A stretch of 64,000 bases of DNA. Origin: CALOBA01 sp942491465. GTDB taxonomy: Bacteria > Pseudomonadota > Gammaproteobacteria > Chromatiales > Chromatiaceae. Of the stretch, positions 1 through 9,435 are shown in pieces (within the stretch, counting starts at the first letter, position 1; every line of letters starts with the position of its first letter). The notes below the pieces were generated by a model. That model searched no databases and had not been told where the DNA came from. It saw only the letters and a list, made by a program, of their open reading frames with translations. The stretch is taken from the NCBI GenBank assembly GCA_942491465.1, contig CALOBA010000011.1:1-64000 (forward strand), read 5' to 3'. The translations under genes were made by a program, and so were the position numbers.

Positions 1-1
1 C

Positions 2-3000
2 AGCAACCTGACCACGGAGCTGGTGGCGAGCAAGCTCGCGGAGGTGGAGAACCGCTCCGACCTCGATGAGGAGAGCCGCCGGCAGCTGCAGGAGCTCTAC
101 CGCGCGGTACGCACCAACCTCGAGCAGCTGCAGGCCTACACCACCGAGGCCGAGACCTACCGCAGCGCCCTGGAGACGGGCCCGGCCACCGTTGCCGAGC
201 TGCGCGCTCGCATCGCGGCCGAAACCGACGCCGACGAGCCGGAGCCGCCGGTGGAGCTGGCCGCAGACGCCACCGAGCAGGAGGTGGAGCCCCTACTGGC
301 CCAGGACCTGGCCCAGCTGGCGGCGCTGGAGACGGTGCTGGCCGAGCAGGGCAAGGTGCTGGAGGCCATGGGGCAGGAGCCCGCCGAGGCCCGCCGCCGC
401 CTCACCGAGACCAAGCAGGCCCTGGACCGGCTCGAGTCGGAGATCAACCTGCCGTTGCCCGACGACCTCTCGGAGGCCCGCGGTCAAGCCCAGCGCTGGA
501 TGCAGGAGAGCCGTCGCGACGCCCTGCGCGCCGAGGTGCTGATGCTCGATCAGAAGCTCCTGAGCGCGGCCGTGCGCGCGGAGCTGACCGGCTTGAGGCG
601 CGAGCAGACGCAAGTCGAGAGCAAGCGCCTGAAGCGCCGCATCGCCTATCTGCAGGAGGTGGCGGACCGACTGCGCCGCGAGGCGGCAAAGCAGGTCCAG
701 GCGCAGACGCGGGCAGCCGAGTTGGCGGCCCGCGACGCCGATCCGAGGGTGCAGGCCATCGCCGCCGACAACGCCGTGCTGAGCAAGCGCATCGGCGAGC
801 TCACCGAGCAGCTCGGGCAGATGCACGCGCACCAAGACGCGGTGGAGGCCGACCGCGCCCAGATCGACGAGCGCTTCGACAGCGCCCGCCGCCGGCTCGA
901 AACGGGGGCCGTGAGCCAGGCCCTGGGCCAGGTCCTGCTCGACCAGCGCGCGCGCGCGCCCGACCCGGACCGCTATGAGCGCAGCATCGAGCGCCAGCGC
1001 AAGGCCATCTCCCAGCTGACCCTGGACCAGATCCGCTACCGCGAAGAGCTGCGCCAACTGCGCGAGACCGGCGAGTACGTCGACACGCTGCTGGAGCAGC
1101 AGGGCGAGCAGGCGTTGTCGGCACAGACGCGCGCGCAGCTGAGCGCCCAGGTCGAGGGGCGTATCGAACTGCTGACGCGCGTTATCGATGTGGCCGACAG
1201 CCTGCTGCGGGCGATGAACGAGCTGGACTTCACCAGCCGCCAACTCATCGATGTGGCCGACGACTACGATGACTTTCTCGCCGAGCGCCTGCTCTGGGTC
1301 CGCAGCATGGTGCCGATCACGCAGCAGCCGCTGATGCCGCTGCCCGCGGCGCTGCTTTGGCTGGCGTCGCCGAAGAACTGGATCGGGGTGGGCCAGGTGC
1401 TGCTGCACGAGGCGCTCGGCTCCCCGCTGTTCTGGCTCGGCCTGCTGCTGGTGCTGGTGCTGCTCTGGCGCGGGTCGCAACTACGCCGAGCCATCCGCGC
1501 CACCGCCGACCCCTTGCGCCGCATCAGCACCGACCGCTTCAGCTATACCCTGACGGGGCTCGGCCTAACCCTGTTGCTCGCCGCCCCCTGGCCGCTGCTC
1601 ACCGCGCTGCTCGGCTGGCAACTGCACGCCTCGGCGGTGGCCACGACCTTCAGCCGGGACCTCGGCCAGGGGTTGATGGCGGTCGCCATCACCTTCTACT
1701 ATCTGCGCGCCTTCAAGCTGATATGCATGGCCGGCGGCGTGGCCGACCGCCACTTCCGCTGGCACGGCGACACCCTCGCCCTGCTGCGCCGGAACTTCAA
1801 CTGGGCAACCCTCGCGCTGCTGCCGATCGGGCTGGTGGCGGCAACGGTGGATGCCCACGCCGACTCAGGCTTCCACGGCACCCTGGGCCGTCTCGCGCTG
1901 GTGCTGCTGCTGCTCGGCTTCACCTGGCTCAACGCCCGCCTGATCCACCCGCGCACCGGCGCGTTCAAGCATATACTCGCCGAGCACCCGCAGGGCTGGG
2001 GCAACCGCCTGAGCGGGCTCTGGTATCCGGGACTGCTGGCGGTGCCGTTGGGGCTCGCGATCCTGCCGCTGCTCGGCTACCACTACACCGCCGCGGTGCT
2101 GTTGCAATCGCTGGTGCAGGAGCTGTGGCTGGTGCTCGGCCTGATCATCGTGCACCAGTCCATCGTGCGCTGGCTGATCGTCGCCCGCCGCGGCCTGGCC
2201 CTGCAAGCGGCCCTGGAGCGCCGCGCCCAGCGCGAGGCGCACAGGGACGAGCCCGCCGCCGCCAGCGAGGCGCCCCAGGCGCCGGAGGAGCAGGTCGATC
2301 TGGCCGCGTTGGACGAGCAGACCCGCCGGTTGATCAACACCATGGTGGTCATCGCCGGCCTGTTCGGGCTCTGGCTGATCTGGTCCGGCGTGCTGCCGGC
2401 GCTGAACGTGTTCGAGCATGTGGAGCTTTGGCACTACACGGCCACCATCAATGCCGTGGTCCAAGAGGTGCCGGTCACGCTCGCCGACATCGGTCAGCTG
2501 CTGGCGATCATCGTCATCGCCACCGCCGCGGCGAAGAACCTGCCCGCGCTGCTGGAGATCCTGCTGCTGCGCAACACCGAGATCAGCGCCGGCAGCCGCT
2601 ACACCGTCACCACGCTGAGCGGCTACATCATTGTCGCCATCGCCGCCACGCTGGCGTTCAGCACGCTGGGCCTGTCCTGGGGCCAGGTGCAATGGCTGGT
2701 GGCGGCGCTCGGCGTCGGCATCGGCTTCGGCCTGCAGGAGATCGTCGCCAACTTCATCAGCGGACTGATCCTCTTGTTCGAGCGCCCGATCCGCGTCGGC
2801 GACATCGTCACCGTCGGCGACACCACCGGCAGCGTCAGCAAGATCGAGATCCGGGCCACCACCATCCGCAACTGGGACAAGCAGGAGCTGCTGGTCCCGA
2901 ACAAGGAGCTGATCACCGGCCGCCTGACCAACTGGACCCTGACCGATCAGGTCAACCGCATCGTCATCCCCGTGGGGGTCGAATACGGCAGCGACACCCG

Positions 3001-3307
3001 CCAGGCCCTCGAGATCCTGGCCCGGGTCGCGGCGGAGCACCCGCGGGTGCTCGACGACCCGGCACCGCTGACCACCTTCGAGAGTTTCGGCGACAATGCC
3101 CTGACGCTGGTCCTGCGCTGCTACCTGGAGACCTTGGAGTTCCGACTCGCCGTGACCACCGAGCTGCATCAGGCCATCAACGACAAGCTGTGCGCCGCCG
3201 GCATCGGCATCGCCTTCCCCCAGCGCGACATTCACCTGCATGCGGCAGCACCGTTGGATGTGCGGCTGCATCGGCCCCGATCGTCAGCAGAGCACCCAAG
3301 TCAATGA
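2..3307 (+). CDS. mscK: MscK/KefA-type mechanosensitive channel, 5' end outside the window
   Basis: Inner-membrane channel that releases solutes on hypo-osmotic stress. The reading frame is open from the window edge; the first GTG (base 23) has no signal peptide before it, so the true start lies upstream. The N-terminal ~430 residues are charged, coiled-coil periplasmic sequence. Many membrane segments follow, then the C-terminal MscS core: a glycine/alanine-rich pore helix (GVGIGFGLQEIVANFISGL) followed by FERPIRVGDIV and the beta domain. At least 1,101 residues are visible, near the usual size of MscK. Its TGA overlaps the ATG of the next gene (ATGA), so the two are probably translationally coupled. 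The family call is firm; the gene symbol is by architecture only. Confidence 0.88.
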   Translation, partial: SNLTTELVASKLAEVENRSDLDEESRRQLQELYRAVRTNLEQLQAYTTEAETYRSALETGPATVAELRARIAAETDADEPEPPVELAADATEQEVEPLLAQDLAQLAALETVLAEQGKVLEAMGQEPAEARRRLTETKQALDRLESEINLPLPDDLSEARGQAQRWMQESRRDALRAEVLMLDQKLLSAAVRAELTGLRREQTQVESKRLKRRIAYLQEVADRLRREAAKQVQAQTRAAELAARDADPRVQAIAADNAVLSKRIGELTEQLGQMHAHQDAVEADRAQIDERFDSARRRLETGAVSQALGQVLLDQRARAPDPDRYERSIERQRKAISQLTLDQIRYREELRQLRETGEYVDTLLEQQGEQALSAQTRAQLSAQVEGRIELLTRVIDVADSLLRAMNELDFTSRQLIDVADDYDDFLAERLLWVRSMVPITQQPLMPLPAALLWLASPKNWIGVGQVLLHEALGSPLFWLGLLLVLVLLWRGSQLRRAIRATADPLRRISTDRFSYTLTGLGLTLLLAAPWPLLTALLGWQLHASAVATTFSRDLGQGLMAVAITFYYLRAFKLICMAGGVADRHFRWHGDTLALLRRNFNWATLALLPIGLVAATVDAHADSGFHGTLGRLALVLLLLGFTWLNARLIHPRTGAFKHILAEHPQGWGNRLSGLWYPGLLAVPLGLAILPLLGYHYTAAVLLQSLVQELWLVLGLIIVHQSIVRWLIVARRGLALQAALERRAQREAHRDEPAAASEAPQAPEEQVDLAALDEQTRRLINTMVVIAGLFGLWLIWSGVLPALNVFEHVELWHYTATINAVVQEVPVTLADIGQLLAIIVIATAAAKNLPALLEILLLRNTEISAGSRYTVTTLSGYIIVAIAATLAFSTLGLSWGQVQWLVAALGVGIGFGLQEIVANFISGLILLFERPIRVGDIVTVGDTTGSVSKIEIRATTIRNWDKQELLVPNKELITGRLTNWTLTDQVNRIVIPVGVEYGSDTRQALEILARVAAEHPRVLDDPAPLTTFESFGDNALTLVLRCYLETLEFRLAVTTELHQAINDKLCAAGIGIAFPQRDIHLHAAAPLDVRLHRPRSSAEHPSQ

Positions 3308-6300
3308 CAGGCCAAGCCCAAACCCTACGCCCACCCGGCCTCCGCCGCGGCTGGCCGATCATCGCGCTGGTCGCATTGCCCCTGCCGGCCCTGGCCCAGG
3401 TCGTGCCGGCGGCGCCGTCGTTCTGGCAGCGCTTTCAGATGCCGCTGCTGCTCGGCGGCCTGACGGTGCTGTTTGCGCTGCTGCTCGGCGGGCTGATCGT
3501 ATGGGGCCGGCGTCGGCTCGCGACGGCGGAAGGCGACGCCGTCGATATCGAGCTGCGCTGGACCGACGCCTTGGACGCGGCCGGCCTCGGGGTTTGGGAC
3601 TGGCGACCGGATACCGATACCGTGGTCTACAGCGATCAGTGGGCCCGCCTGCTGGACCACCAGCCCGAGGAGATCCGCGGACGGCTCGACGACTGGCGCG
3701 AGCGCCTGCACCCGCAGGACCGCGAGCAGGCCCTGGCCGACCTCGACCGCCACCTCAACGGCGCCCTGGGCAGCTACCGCCATCTGCAACGGCTGCGCAC
3801 CAAGGGCGGCAGCTGGCGCTGGTTCCTGAACCGCGCCGCGATCATGGACCGGGGCGAAGACGGCACACCGCTGCGCATCGTCGGCACCCTGACCGACATG
3901 ACCCGCTGCAAGTCCACCGAGGAGACGCTGCGCGCCCAGGAGGCGCTGTTCTCCGCCGTGTTCATGCCGGCGCGCGACGGCATCGTGCTGATCGACCCCG
4001 CCAGCCTGGGCTTGGTGCTCTACAACGACGCCGCCGCCCGCGGTCTCGGCTACAGTCGAGCCGAACTCGGCAAGCTGCGCCTGACCGACATCGAGGACGC
4101 GGAGCCGAAGGCCGTGCTGACCCGGCTGAAGGCCCTGATGAAGGCCGGCGGCGGCGACTACCAGGCCCATCACCGGCACAAGGACGGCACCCCGCGGCAG
4201 GTGCACTGCCTCGCCCGCGTCATCCCCAGCGGCGGCAAACGCCTGCTGGCCGCCATCTGGGCCGACGATACCGAACGCGCCTGGGCCGCTGCGGCGCTGC
4301 GCGAGGCGGAGACGCGCTTTCGCGTCACCTTCGAGCAGTCCGCCGTGGGCATGGCCCATGCCACCCCGGACGGTCGCCTGCTGCGCGTCAACCACTGCCT
4401 CTGCCAGCTGCTGGGTCGCGGGCGCAAGGCCCTGGTGGAGCAGCCCCTGGAGGCGCTCATCCATCCCGAAGACCGTGCCGCCGACGCCGAGCGTCGCCAG
4501 CAGCTGATCGGGCGGGCGATCACCAGTTACCAGGCCGAGCTGCGGCTGCTCGATGCCGACCAACAGTCGCGCTGGGCGGGCCTGACCGCGGCGCTGGTGC
4601 GCAAGACCGACGGCACGCCCGATTATTTCGTCCTGGTGATCGAAGACATCGCCGCCCGGCGCAAGTCGCAGGCCGCACTGCAGAGCGCCAAGACCCACTT
4701 CCGCGCGCTGCTTGAAAACACCAGCGACGGCGTGCTGGTGCTGCGCTCCGGGGGCACCGGCGATGGACTGCGCATCATCGCCGCCAATGCGGCGGCGAGC
4801 ACCATGCTCGACACCCCGGCGACACAGCTCATCGCCAAGCCCCTCGACGAGGCCGTTCCCGCCATCGGCACCAGCGACCTGATGCCGGCGATCCGGCGCG
4901 TCGCCCTTAGCGGCGAGCGCGAATCACCGCCGCCGCTCCAGCTCCAATGCGGGGCCAGCCGGTGCTCCATCGAGTCGCGGATCTACCGCTTGCCCAGTGC
5001 CGAGATCGTGGTCAGCCTGGCGGACCGGACCGAGCTGGAGCAGGGCCGCGCAGCCCTCGCGGTGGCCCGCAGACGGCTCGACGAGCTGGCATCCCACGAT
5101 AGGCTCACGGGACTGCCGAACCGCACGCTGCTGCTCGACCGCATCGGCCAAGCCGCCGCGGCCGTCGACGCCGACGGCGCCAAGCTCGCGGTCTGCTTCC
5201 TGGACCTGGACGGTTTCCGGCGGATCAACGAGCAGCACGGCACCGCCCTCGGCGACCGACTGATCAAGGCGGTCGCCGAGCGGCTGCAAGCGCATATCCC
5301 GGCGCCGGACACCATCGCGCGCTGGGGCGGCGACGAGATGGGACTGCTGCTCACCGGCCTCGACGGCGTCACCGCCGCCGAGGAACGGCTGGCGCACCTG
5401 CTGCGCACCATCGCCGCCCCCTATCAGCTCGATGCTCAGGCGCTGGAGATCACCGCCTGCATCGGCCTGACCCTCTATCCCGACGACGACGGCGACCCCG
5501 ATACCCTGCTGCGCCATGCCAACCAGGCCCTCTACGCCGCCAAGCAGCGCGGGGCCGACAACTGGAGCTTCTTCGACACCGAGGCGGACGGCATCGCCTG
5601 CGCCCATCGCCAACGGCTGGGGCAGATCGATGCGTCGCTGGAGCAAGACGAGCTGCGGCTGATGTTCCAGCCCATTGTCGACATGCGCGCAGGCCGCGTG
5701 GTGGCCCTGGAGGCCCTGCTGCGCTGGGACCACCCCGACGAAGGCCTGCTGCTGCCCGCCACCTTCCTGCCCACCGCCGAAGGCAGCCACCTGATGCGGC
5801 GTCTGGACCTGTGGATGCTCGACCACGCCCTGCCCCAGCTGCACAACTGGGTCGAGGCCGGTCAGACGGTGGGCCTCAATGTGAACATCTCGGCCTATTC
5901 GCTCACCTCGGAGGGCTTCGCCGACGTGCTCGGCATGCTGCTCGCGGCCTATCCCATCGTGCCGCCGGAGCGCATCACCATCGAGGTGCCCGAGAGCATG
6001 GCCCTGAACGAGCTCGATCAGGTGGTTGAGGTCCTCAAGCGCATCCGCTCGCTGGGGGTGCATATCGCCCTGGACGACTTCGGCACCGGCTGGTCGTCGC
6101 TGACCTACTTTCGGCGACTACCCGTGGACCGGGTCAAGATCGACTGCTCGTTCATCCACAACATGCTCGACGACGAGGAGAATTTAAGCATCGTGCGCGC
6201 CGTCACCGACCTCGCCGGCGCCTTCCATCGCAGCCCCATCGCCGAGGGCATCGAGACCGAGGCCCAAGGCAGCCGACTGATCGCGCTCGGCTGCCACCTG

Positions 6301-6444
6301 GCCCAGGGCTTCGCCATCGCCGAGCCCATGCCCGCGGAAGGCTTGATGGACTGGATTCGCGACTGGCAGCCGCCGGCACGCTGGCGCAACGCGATGGATG
6401 GACCGGCGGTCGCACCTTCCGATCCCGCACCGACAGGCGGTTGA
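3304..6444 (+). CDS. Membrane PAS-PAS-PAS-PAS-GGDEF-EAL cyclic-di-GMP protein
   Basis: Sensor that should make and/or break cyclic di-GMP at the inner membrane. Of 1,046 residues, the first ~75 hold a signal-like hydrophobic stretch and one strong membrane helix. About four PAS domains follow (roughly residues 80-590), then GGDEF (~595-765) and EAL (~775-1030). The EAL domain keeps EALLRW, the glutamate in EVPES, DDFGTG, KID and AEGIET, so phosphodiesterase activity is plausible. The GGDEF signature reads GGDEM near residue 675, one change from consensus, so cyclase activity is uncertain. The ATG overlaps the stop of the channel gene, which suggests linked signalling and osmotic response. Confidence 0.93.
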   Translation: MTGQAQTLRPPGLRRGWPIIALVALPLPALAQVVPAAPSFWQRFQMPLLLGGLTVLFALLLGGLIVWGRRRLATAEGDAVDIELRWTDALDAAGLGVWDWRPDTDTVVYSDQWARLLDHQPEEIRGRLDDWRERLHPQDREQALADLDRHLNGALGSYRHLQRLRTKGGSWRWFLNRAAIMDRGEDGTPLRIVGTLTDMTRCKSTEETLRAQEALFSAVFMPARDGIVLIDPASLGLVLYNDAAARGLGYSRAELGKLRLTDIEDAEPKAVLTRLKALMKAGGGDYQAHHRHKDGTPRQVHCLARVIPSGGKRLLAAIWADDTERAWAAAALREAETRFRVTFEQSAVGMAHATPDGRLLRVNHCLCQLLGRGRKALVEQPLEALIHPEDRAADAERRQQLIGRAITSYQAELRLLDADQQSRWAGLTAALVRKTDGTPDYFVLVIEDIAARRKSQAALQSAKTHFRALLENTSDGVLVLRSGGTGDGLRIIAANAAASTMLDTPATQLIAKPLDEAVPAIGTSDLMPAIRRVALSGERESPPPLQLQCGASRCSIESRIYRLPSAEIVVSLADRTELEQGRAALAVARRRLDELASHDRLTGLPNRTLLLDRIGQAAAAVDADGAKLAVCFLDLDGFRRINEQHGTALGDRLIKAVAERLQAHIPAPDTIARWGGDEMGLLLTGLDGVTAAEERLAHLLRTIAAPYQLDAQALEITACIGLTLYPDDDGDPDTLLRHANQALYAAKQRGADNWSFFDTEADGIACAHRQRLGQIDASLEQDELRLMFQPIVDMRAGRVVALEALLRWDHPDEGLLLPATFLPTAEGSHLMRRLDLWMLDHALPQLHNWVEAGQTVGLNVNISAYSLTSEGFADVLGMLLAAYPIVPPERITIEVPESMALNELDQVVEVLKRIRSLGVHIALDDFGTGWSSLTYFRRLPVDRVKIDCSFIHNMLDDEENLSIVRAVTDLAGAFHRSPIAEGIETEAQGSRLIALGCHLAQGFAIAEPMPAEGLMDWIRDWQPPARWRNAMDGPAVAPSDPAPTGG

Positions 6445-6556
6445 CCTCGGTCGCGACGCAACGGTCTAATGGGTCGTTCAGGTCGGCACCGCCCGGACGG
6501 CGCATCGCCCAACGTGCCCGATGGCGCCGAATGAACCGCAACCGAGCACGACGAGC

Positions 6557-7117
6557 ATGAATAATCGCGACCAGGATCGAGAGCACAAGCGTACGCAAGT
6601 CCTCGACCGATTGCGGACGCATTTCGGCGAGGAACGCAACGAGGGGCTGTCCGACCTCGACGGCCTCGAGCTTCTGTCCACGTTCATCCGGCGCTCACCC
6701 GAGGGCGAAGCGCCCGCTGATGCGGACGAGCGGCTGACCCGGGAAGAATTTCAGAACCTGCGCCAGCGTCGGCGCCAACGCGCGCGGCAGTACAAGGAGG
6801 GCGCCGCGGCAAAGGCGAAGCAGCCCGCTGAAGGCGCCGCCGCGACGACGGTGCGGACCAACGCCGAGACCGAGGCCATGACGTTCGGCGCCATGATCGA
6901 CGAGCTGCCGCGGATGCGCTCGAACCTGGGCGAATGGCTGGCCAGCGTCGACGCCGACTATCTGCCCAGCTCCTCCAGCCTCGATGAACTGCGGGCGCTG
7001 CAGGACCAGGCCGAATACCGGCTGAAGGTCTTGACGGTCATGGTCAAACAGACCCAGTCCCAGCTGGACGCCCTGATCCTGGCGATCAGGGCCGGCGAGA
7101 ACATGGGTACGGACTGA
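6557..7117 (+). CDS. Hypothetical protein with C-terminal coiled coil
   Basis: 186 residues, no family recognised. The protein is soluble and highly charged. An Arg/Lys/Gln-rich middle (LRQRRRQRARQYKEG) precedes a C-terminal heptad-like helix (residues ~135-180) that looks like a coiled coil. An alternative in-frame ATG at 6521 would add 12 residues; neither start has a clear Shine-Dalgarno. The gene sits 23 bases before sulfotransferase 1 and appears to open that transcription unit. The length of the open frame and the codon use support a real gene, but the function is unknown. Confidence 0.6.
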   Translation: MNNRDQDREHKRTQVLDRLRTHFGEERNEGLSDLDGLELLSTFIRRSPEGEAPADADERLTREEFQNLRQRRRQRARQYKEGAAAKAKQPAEGAAATTVRTNAETEAMTFGAMIDELPRMRSNLGEWLASVDADYLPSSSSLDELRALQDQAEYRLKVLTVMVKQTQSQLDALILAIRAGENMGTD

Positions 7118-7140
7118 AGCCGCGCGCGCAGCACTCGGCC

Positions 7141-8145
7141 ATGCATCGCCACGACTCGGAGCCAAGCAGCAAGATGAGCAGCAAGATGAGCAGCAAGATG
7201 TTGATAATCCTGTCGCCGCCGCGCTCGTTCTCGTCGGTGGTGTCGACGATGATCGGCCAACATCCGCAGCTGTACTGCTTTCCGGAGCTGCACCTGTTCG
7301 TTGCCGACAGCGTTGCGACGATCCTGGATCGCGAGGCGAAGAAGCAGAACTACACCGGGCCACCCGGCGTGCTGCGAACGCTCGCCGAGCTGCACTACGG
7401 TACCCAGACCATTGCAACCGTGCTCAAGGCCGGGGCCTGGGTGGTGGAGCGCCGGGACTGGACGACCAAGGAGCTGGTCGACCATATGTGCGAGCTGGTT
7501 GCACCACGGATTGCGGTCGAAAAGAGCCCGGTGACCTGCGCCAAGCCCGCCTACCTGGAGCGGACCTACAACTATTATCCCGACGCCTTCTATCTGCATC
7601 TGACCCGGCATCCGCTGGCCACGCGCAAGTCGATGGATGAATTCTTCAACAAGCGCCAGCAGGTCGTCTCGCTGACCGGAAACAAACGCTCCATGGAGAT
7701 GGACCCCCTGCTGATCTGGTATCGCATGCATATGAACATCATCGACTTCACCGCCAGGCTCCCGCCGGGCCAGGCCATGCGGATCAAGGGCGAGGATCTG
7801 ATGTCGGAGCCCGACCGCTACCTGCCGCAGATCGCCGAATGGCTCGGGGTGCGCACCGACCGCGCCGCCATCGAGGAGATGAAGCACCCCGAGAGATCCC
7901 CCTACGCCCATGTCGGCCCGCCCACCGCCCGAGGCGGCAACGACGGCAAGTTCATGCGCAGCCCGGCCCTGCGCGAGGGCCGGGTGCGCGAGCCATCGCT
8001 ACGCGACGCCGTTGCCCGCGGCGAGATTGCCTGGATCTCCGAAGAAGGCCGTGCGATGTACCGCGCCGTCGGGCTGGAAGCCCGCCCGGACGAGGAGATC
8101 GCCGCGGAGATCGAGGGCATGGCCCAGCGTATGGGCTATCGGTAG
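7141..8145 (+). CDS. Sulfotransferase 1 (PAPS-dependent family)
   Basis: Expected to transfer sulfate from PAPS to a hydroxyl or amine acceptor; the acceptor is unknown. The 5'-phosphosulfate loop reads LSPPRSFSSVVSTMIGQHP, a conserved EKSP follows, and the 3'-phosphate motif is HLTRHPLATRKS. The ending RMGYR is shared with the two sulfotransferases downstream. Start is ambiguous: a 12-base unit repeated three times (7165-7200) gives in-frame ATGs at 7174, 7186 and 7198, besides 7141. Starting at 7198 gives MLIILSPPRS, which matches sulfotransferase 2 (MADKFLIILSPPRS) best. First sulfotransferase of a tight plus-strand run. Confidence 0.88.
   Translation: MHRHDSEPSSKMSSKMSSKMLIILSPPRSFSSVVSTMIGQHPQLYCFPELHLFVADSVATILDREAKKQNYTGPPGVLRTLAELHYGTQTIATVLKAGAWVVERRDWTTKELVDHMCELVAPRIAVEKSPVTCAKPAYLERTYNYYPDAFYLHLTRHPLATRKSMDEFFNKRQQVVSLTGNKRSMEMDPLLIWYRMHMNIIDFTARLPPGQAMRIKGEDLMSEPDRYLPQIAEWLGVRTDRAAIEEMKHPERSPYAHVGPPTARGGNDGKFMRSPALREGRVREPSLRDAVARGEIAWISEEGRAMYRAVGLEARPDEEIAAEIEGMAQRMGYR
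7165..7200 (+). repeat. Three perfect tandem 12-base units (agcagcaagatg)
   Basis: Units lie at 7165-7176, 7177-7188 and 7189-7200 and encode SSKM three times. Each ends in an in-frame ATG directly before the sulfotransferase fold. Gain or loss of a unit would keep frame and change the number of start codons or the tail length. Confidence 0.95.
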
Positions 8146-8179
8146 CCACCGCGCCCGTACATCGCAACCGAGCGCATCG

Positions 8180-9370
8180 ATGAACGCACCATTTACCGAC
8201 ATCACACCGCCCGAGAGCCTGCTGCGGCAGCCCGAGGCCGGCGGACGATTCGCCATTGCCGCAGCGCACCACCGGCTCTACCTGGCCGAACTGATCCACG
8301 ATGCGGCGCTCTCCCGCGAGCGTTGCCGCATCCTCGGCTACAACCGCGAGCAGCAGCGCTGGGACACCCTCGCCACGGAGGAGCGCTTCGGCACCGCGCA
8401 GGCATCCGCCGAGGCCGCCCCCCCGTCGGTGGACTGCCTGCGGCTGCGCGCCCCCGACAGCGACCATGAGGCCCTGCATGTGCGCTTCAGATCCCCCCTC
8501 GGGACCCGGCTGATGCGCAGCACCGCAGACGGCGGGATGGAGCCGATCGCGAGCGCCGGGGGCCTGATCGAGCAGGGCTTCGACCTGACCCGGCTTGTGG
8601 AGTTGGACGGACGACGGCTCGGGCTCGCGCACGCCAGCGACAGCCCGGGGGGCAGCATCCGCGAGTACATCCCCGAGCACGACCAGTGGCGCACCATCGA
8701 CCTGCCCGACATCGAGGCCGGCGAGCGGCCGGTGGTCTCCGAGCTTGCGGCCTTCGCCGGGTCGGTGTATGCCGCGACGGTAGACGGCGAGCGCGGATTC
8801 GCCCTCTGGCGCAGGGCGGGCACCGGGGATGCGGCGGCATGGGAGTCGGTCTTGACCCGAGGTGCCTGGCGTTACGCGCACAACCGCGAAGCGCTTGCGT
8901 CGGCTCGTCACGGCGATGCCCTGTACCTGATCACTGGTACCGCCCCCCAAGCGCGCAAACCGTCGAGCAAGTTCAGCGATTATCAGGGCTTCGAGATCAT
9001 CCGCATCGGCGCCGACGCTACCTGGGACCTCCTCGTGGGCGTGCCGCGGTTCTCGCCCGGCGGGCTGCGCATCCCCCTGTCCGGTCTGGGCCCCGGCATG
9101 CACCCGACCCTGCAGCGCGAGCCCTACGGCTGCTGGAGCCAAGGCGAGCATCTGTTCCTGTGTCTGCACGGCGTTCAGGGTGTGCAGCTGTGGTATTCCA
9201 GCACCGGCGAGGACTGGTCGTCCTGGAGTCAGCCCGAGTTCGCCGCAATCCACCAGCTGGATCGCTGCCGAACCATGGCACTGGATCGAAGCCGGGTGCT
9301 GGTGCTCGATACAACCGACGCCGCCGGGCAGACGTCGACGACAATCTGGGCCGGAGCGCCCGCAGACTGA
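8180..9370 (+). CDS. Propeller-like protein A beside sulfotransferase
   Basis: 396 residues, no named family recognised. It contains irregular repeats resembling Kelch-type or other beta-propeller blades: a hydrophobic strand, then tyrosine/tryptophan pairs such as YNREQQRWDTL, YIPEHDQWRTIDL and WYSSTGEDWSSW. There is no signal peptide. The same style of repeat appears in the product at 35183-36745, which sits next to another sulfotransferase (the ACP fusion), so the two may share a role, perhaps as scaffold or enzyme in the same pathway (inference). It lies 34 bases after sulfotransferase 1 and 65 before the hydrolase, probably in one operon. The ATG at 8180 is the first plausible start; the Shine-Dalgarno is weak. 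Confidence 0.75.
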   Translation: MNAPFTDITPPESLLRQPEAGGRFAIAAAHHRLYLAELIHDAALSRERCRILGYNREQQRWDTLATEERFGTAQASAEAAPPSVDCLRLRAPDSDHEALHVRFRSPLGTRLMRSTADGGMEPIASAGGLIEQGFDLTRLVELDGRRLGLAHASDSPGGSIREYIPEHDQWRTIDLPDIEAGERPVVSELAAFAGSVYAATVDGERGFALWRRAGTGDAAAWESVLTRGAWRYAHNREALASARHGDALYLITGTAPQARKPSSKFSDYQGFEIIRIGADATWDLLVGVPRFSPGGLRIPLSGLGPGMHPTLQREPYGCWSQGEHLFLCLHGVQGVQLWYSSTGEDWSSWSQPEFAAIHQLDRCRTMALDRSRVLVLDTTDAAGQTSTTIWAGAPAD

Positions 9371-9435
9371 ACCGACAGCGCGCACCGTCAGGGCCGCCGG
9401 CCAAACCGATCCACAGCACTCGGAAAAGCGTCATC

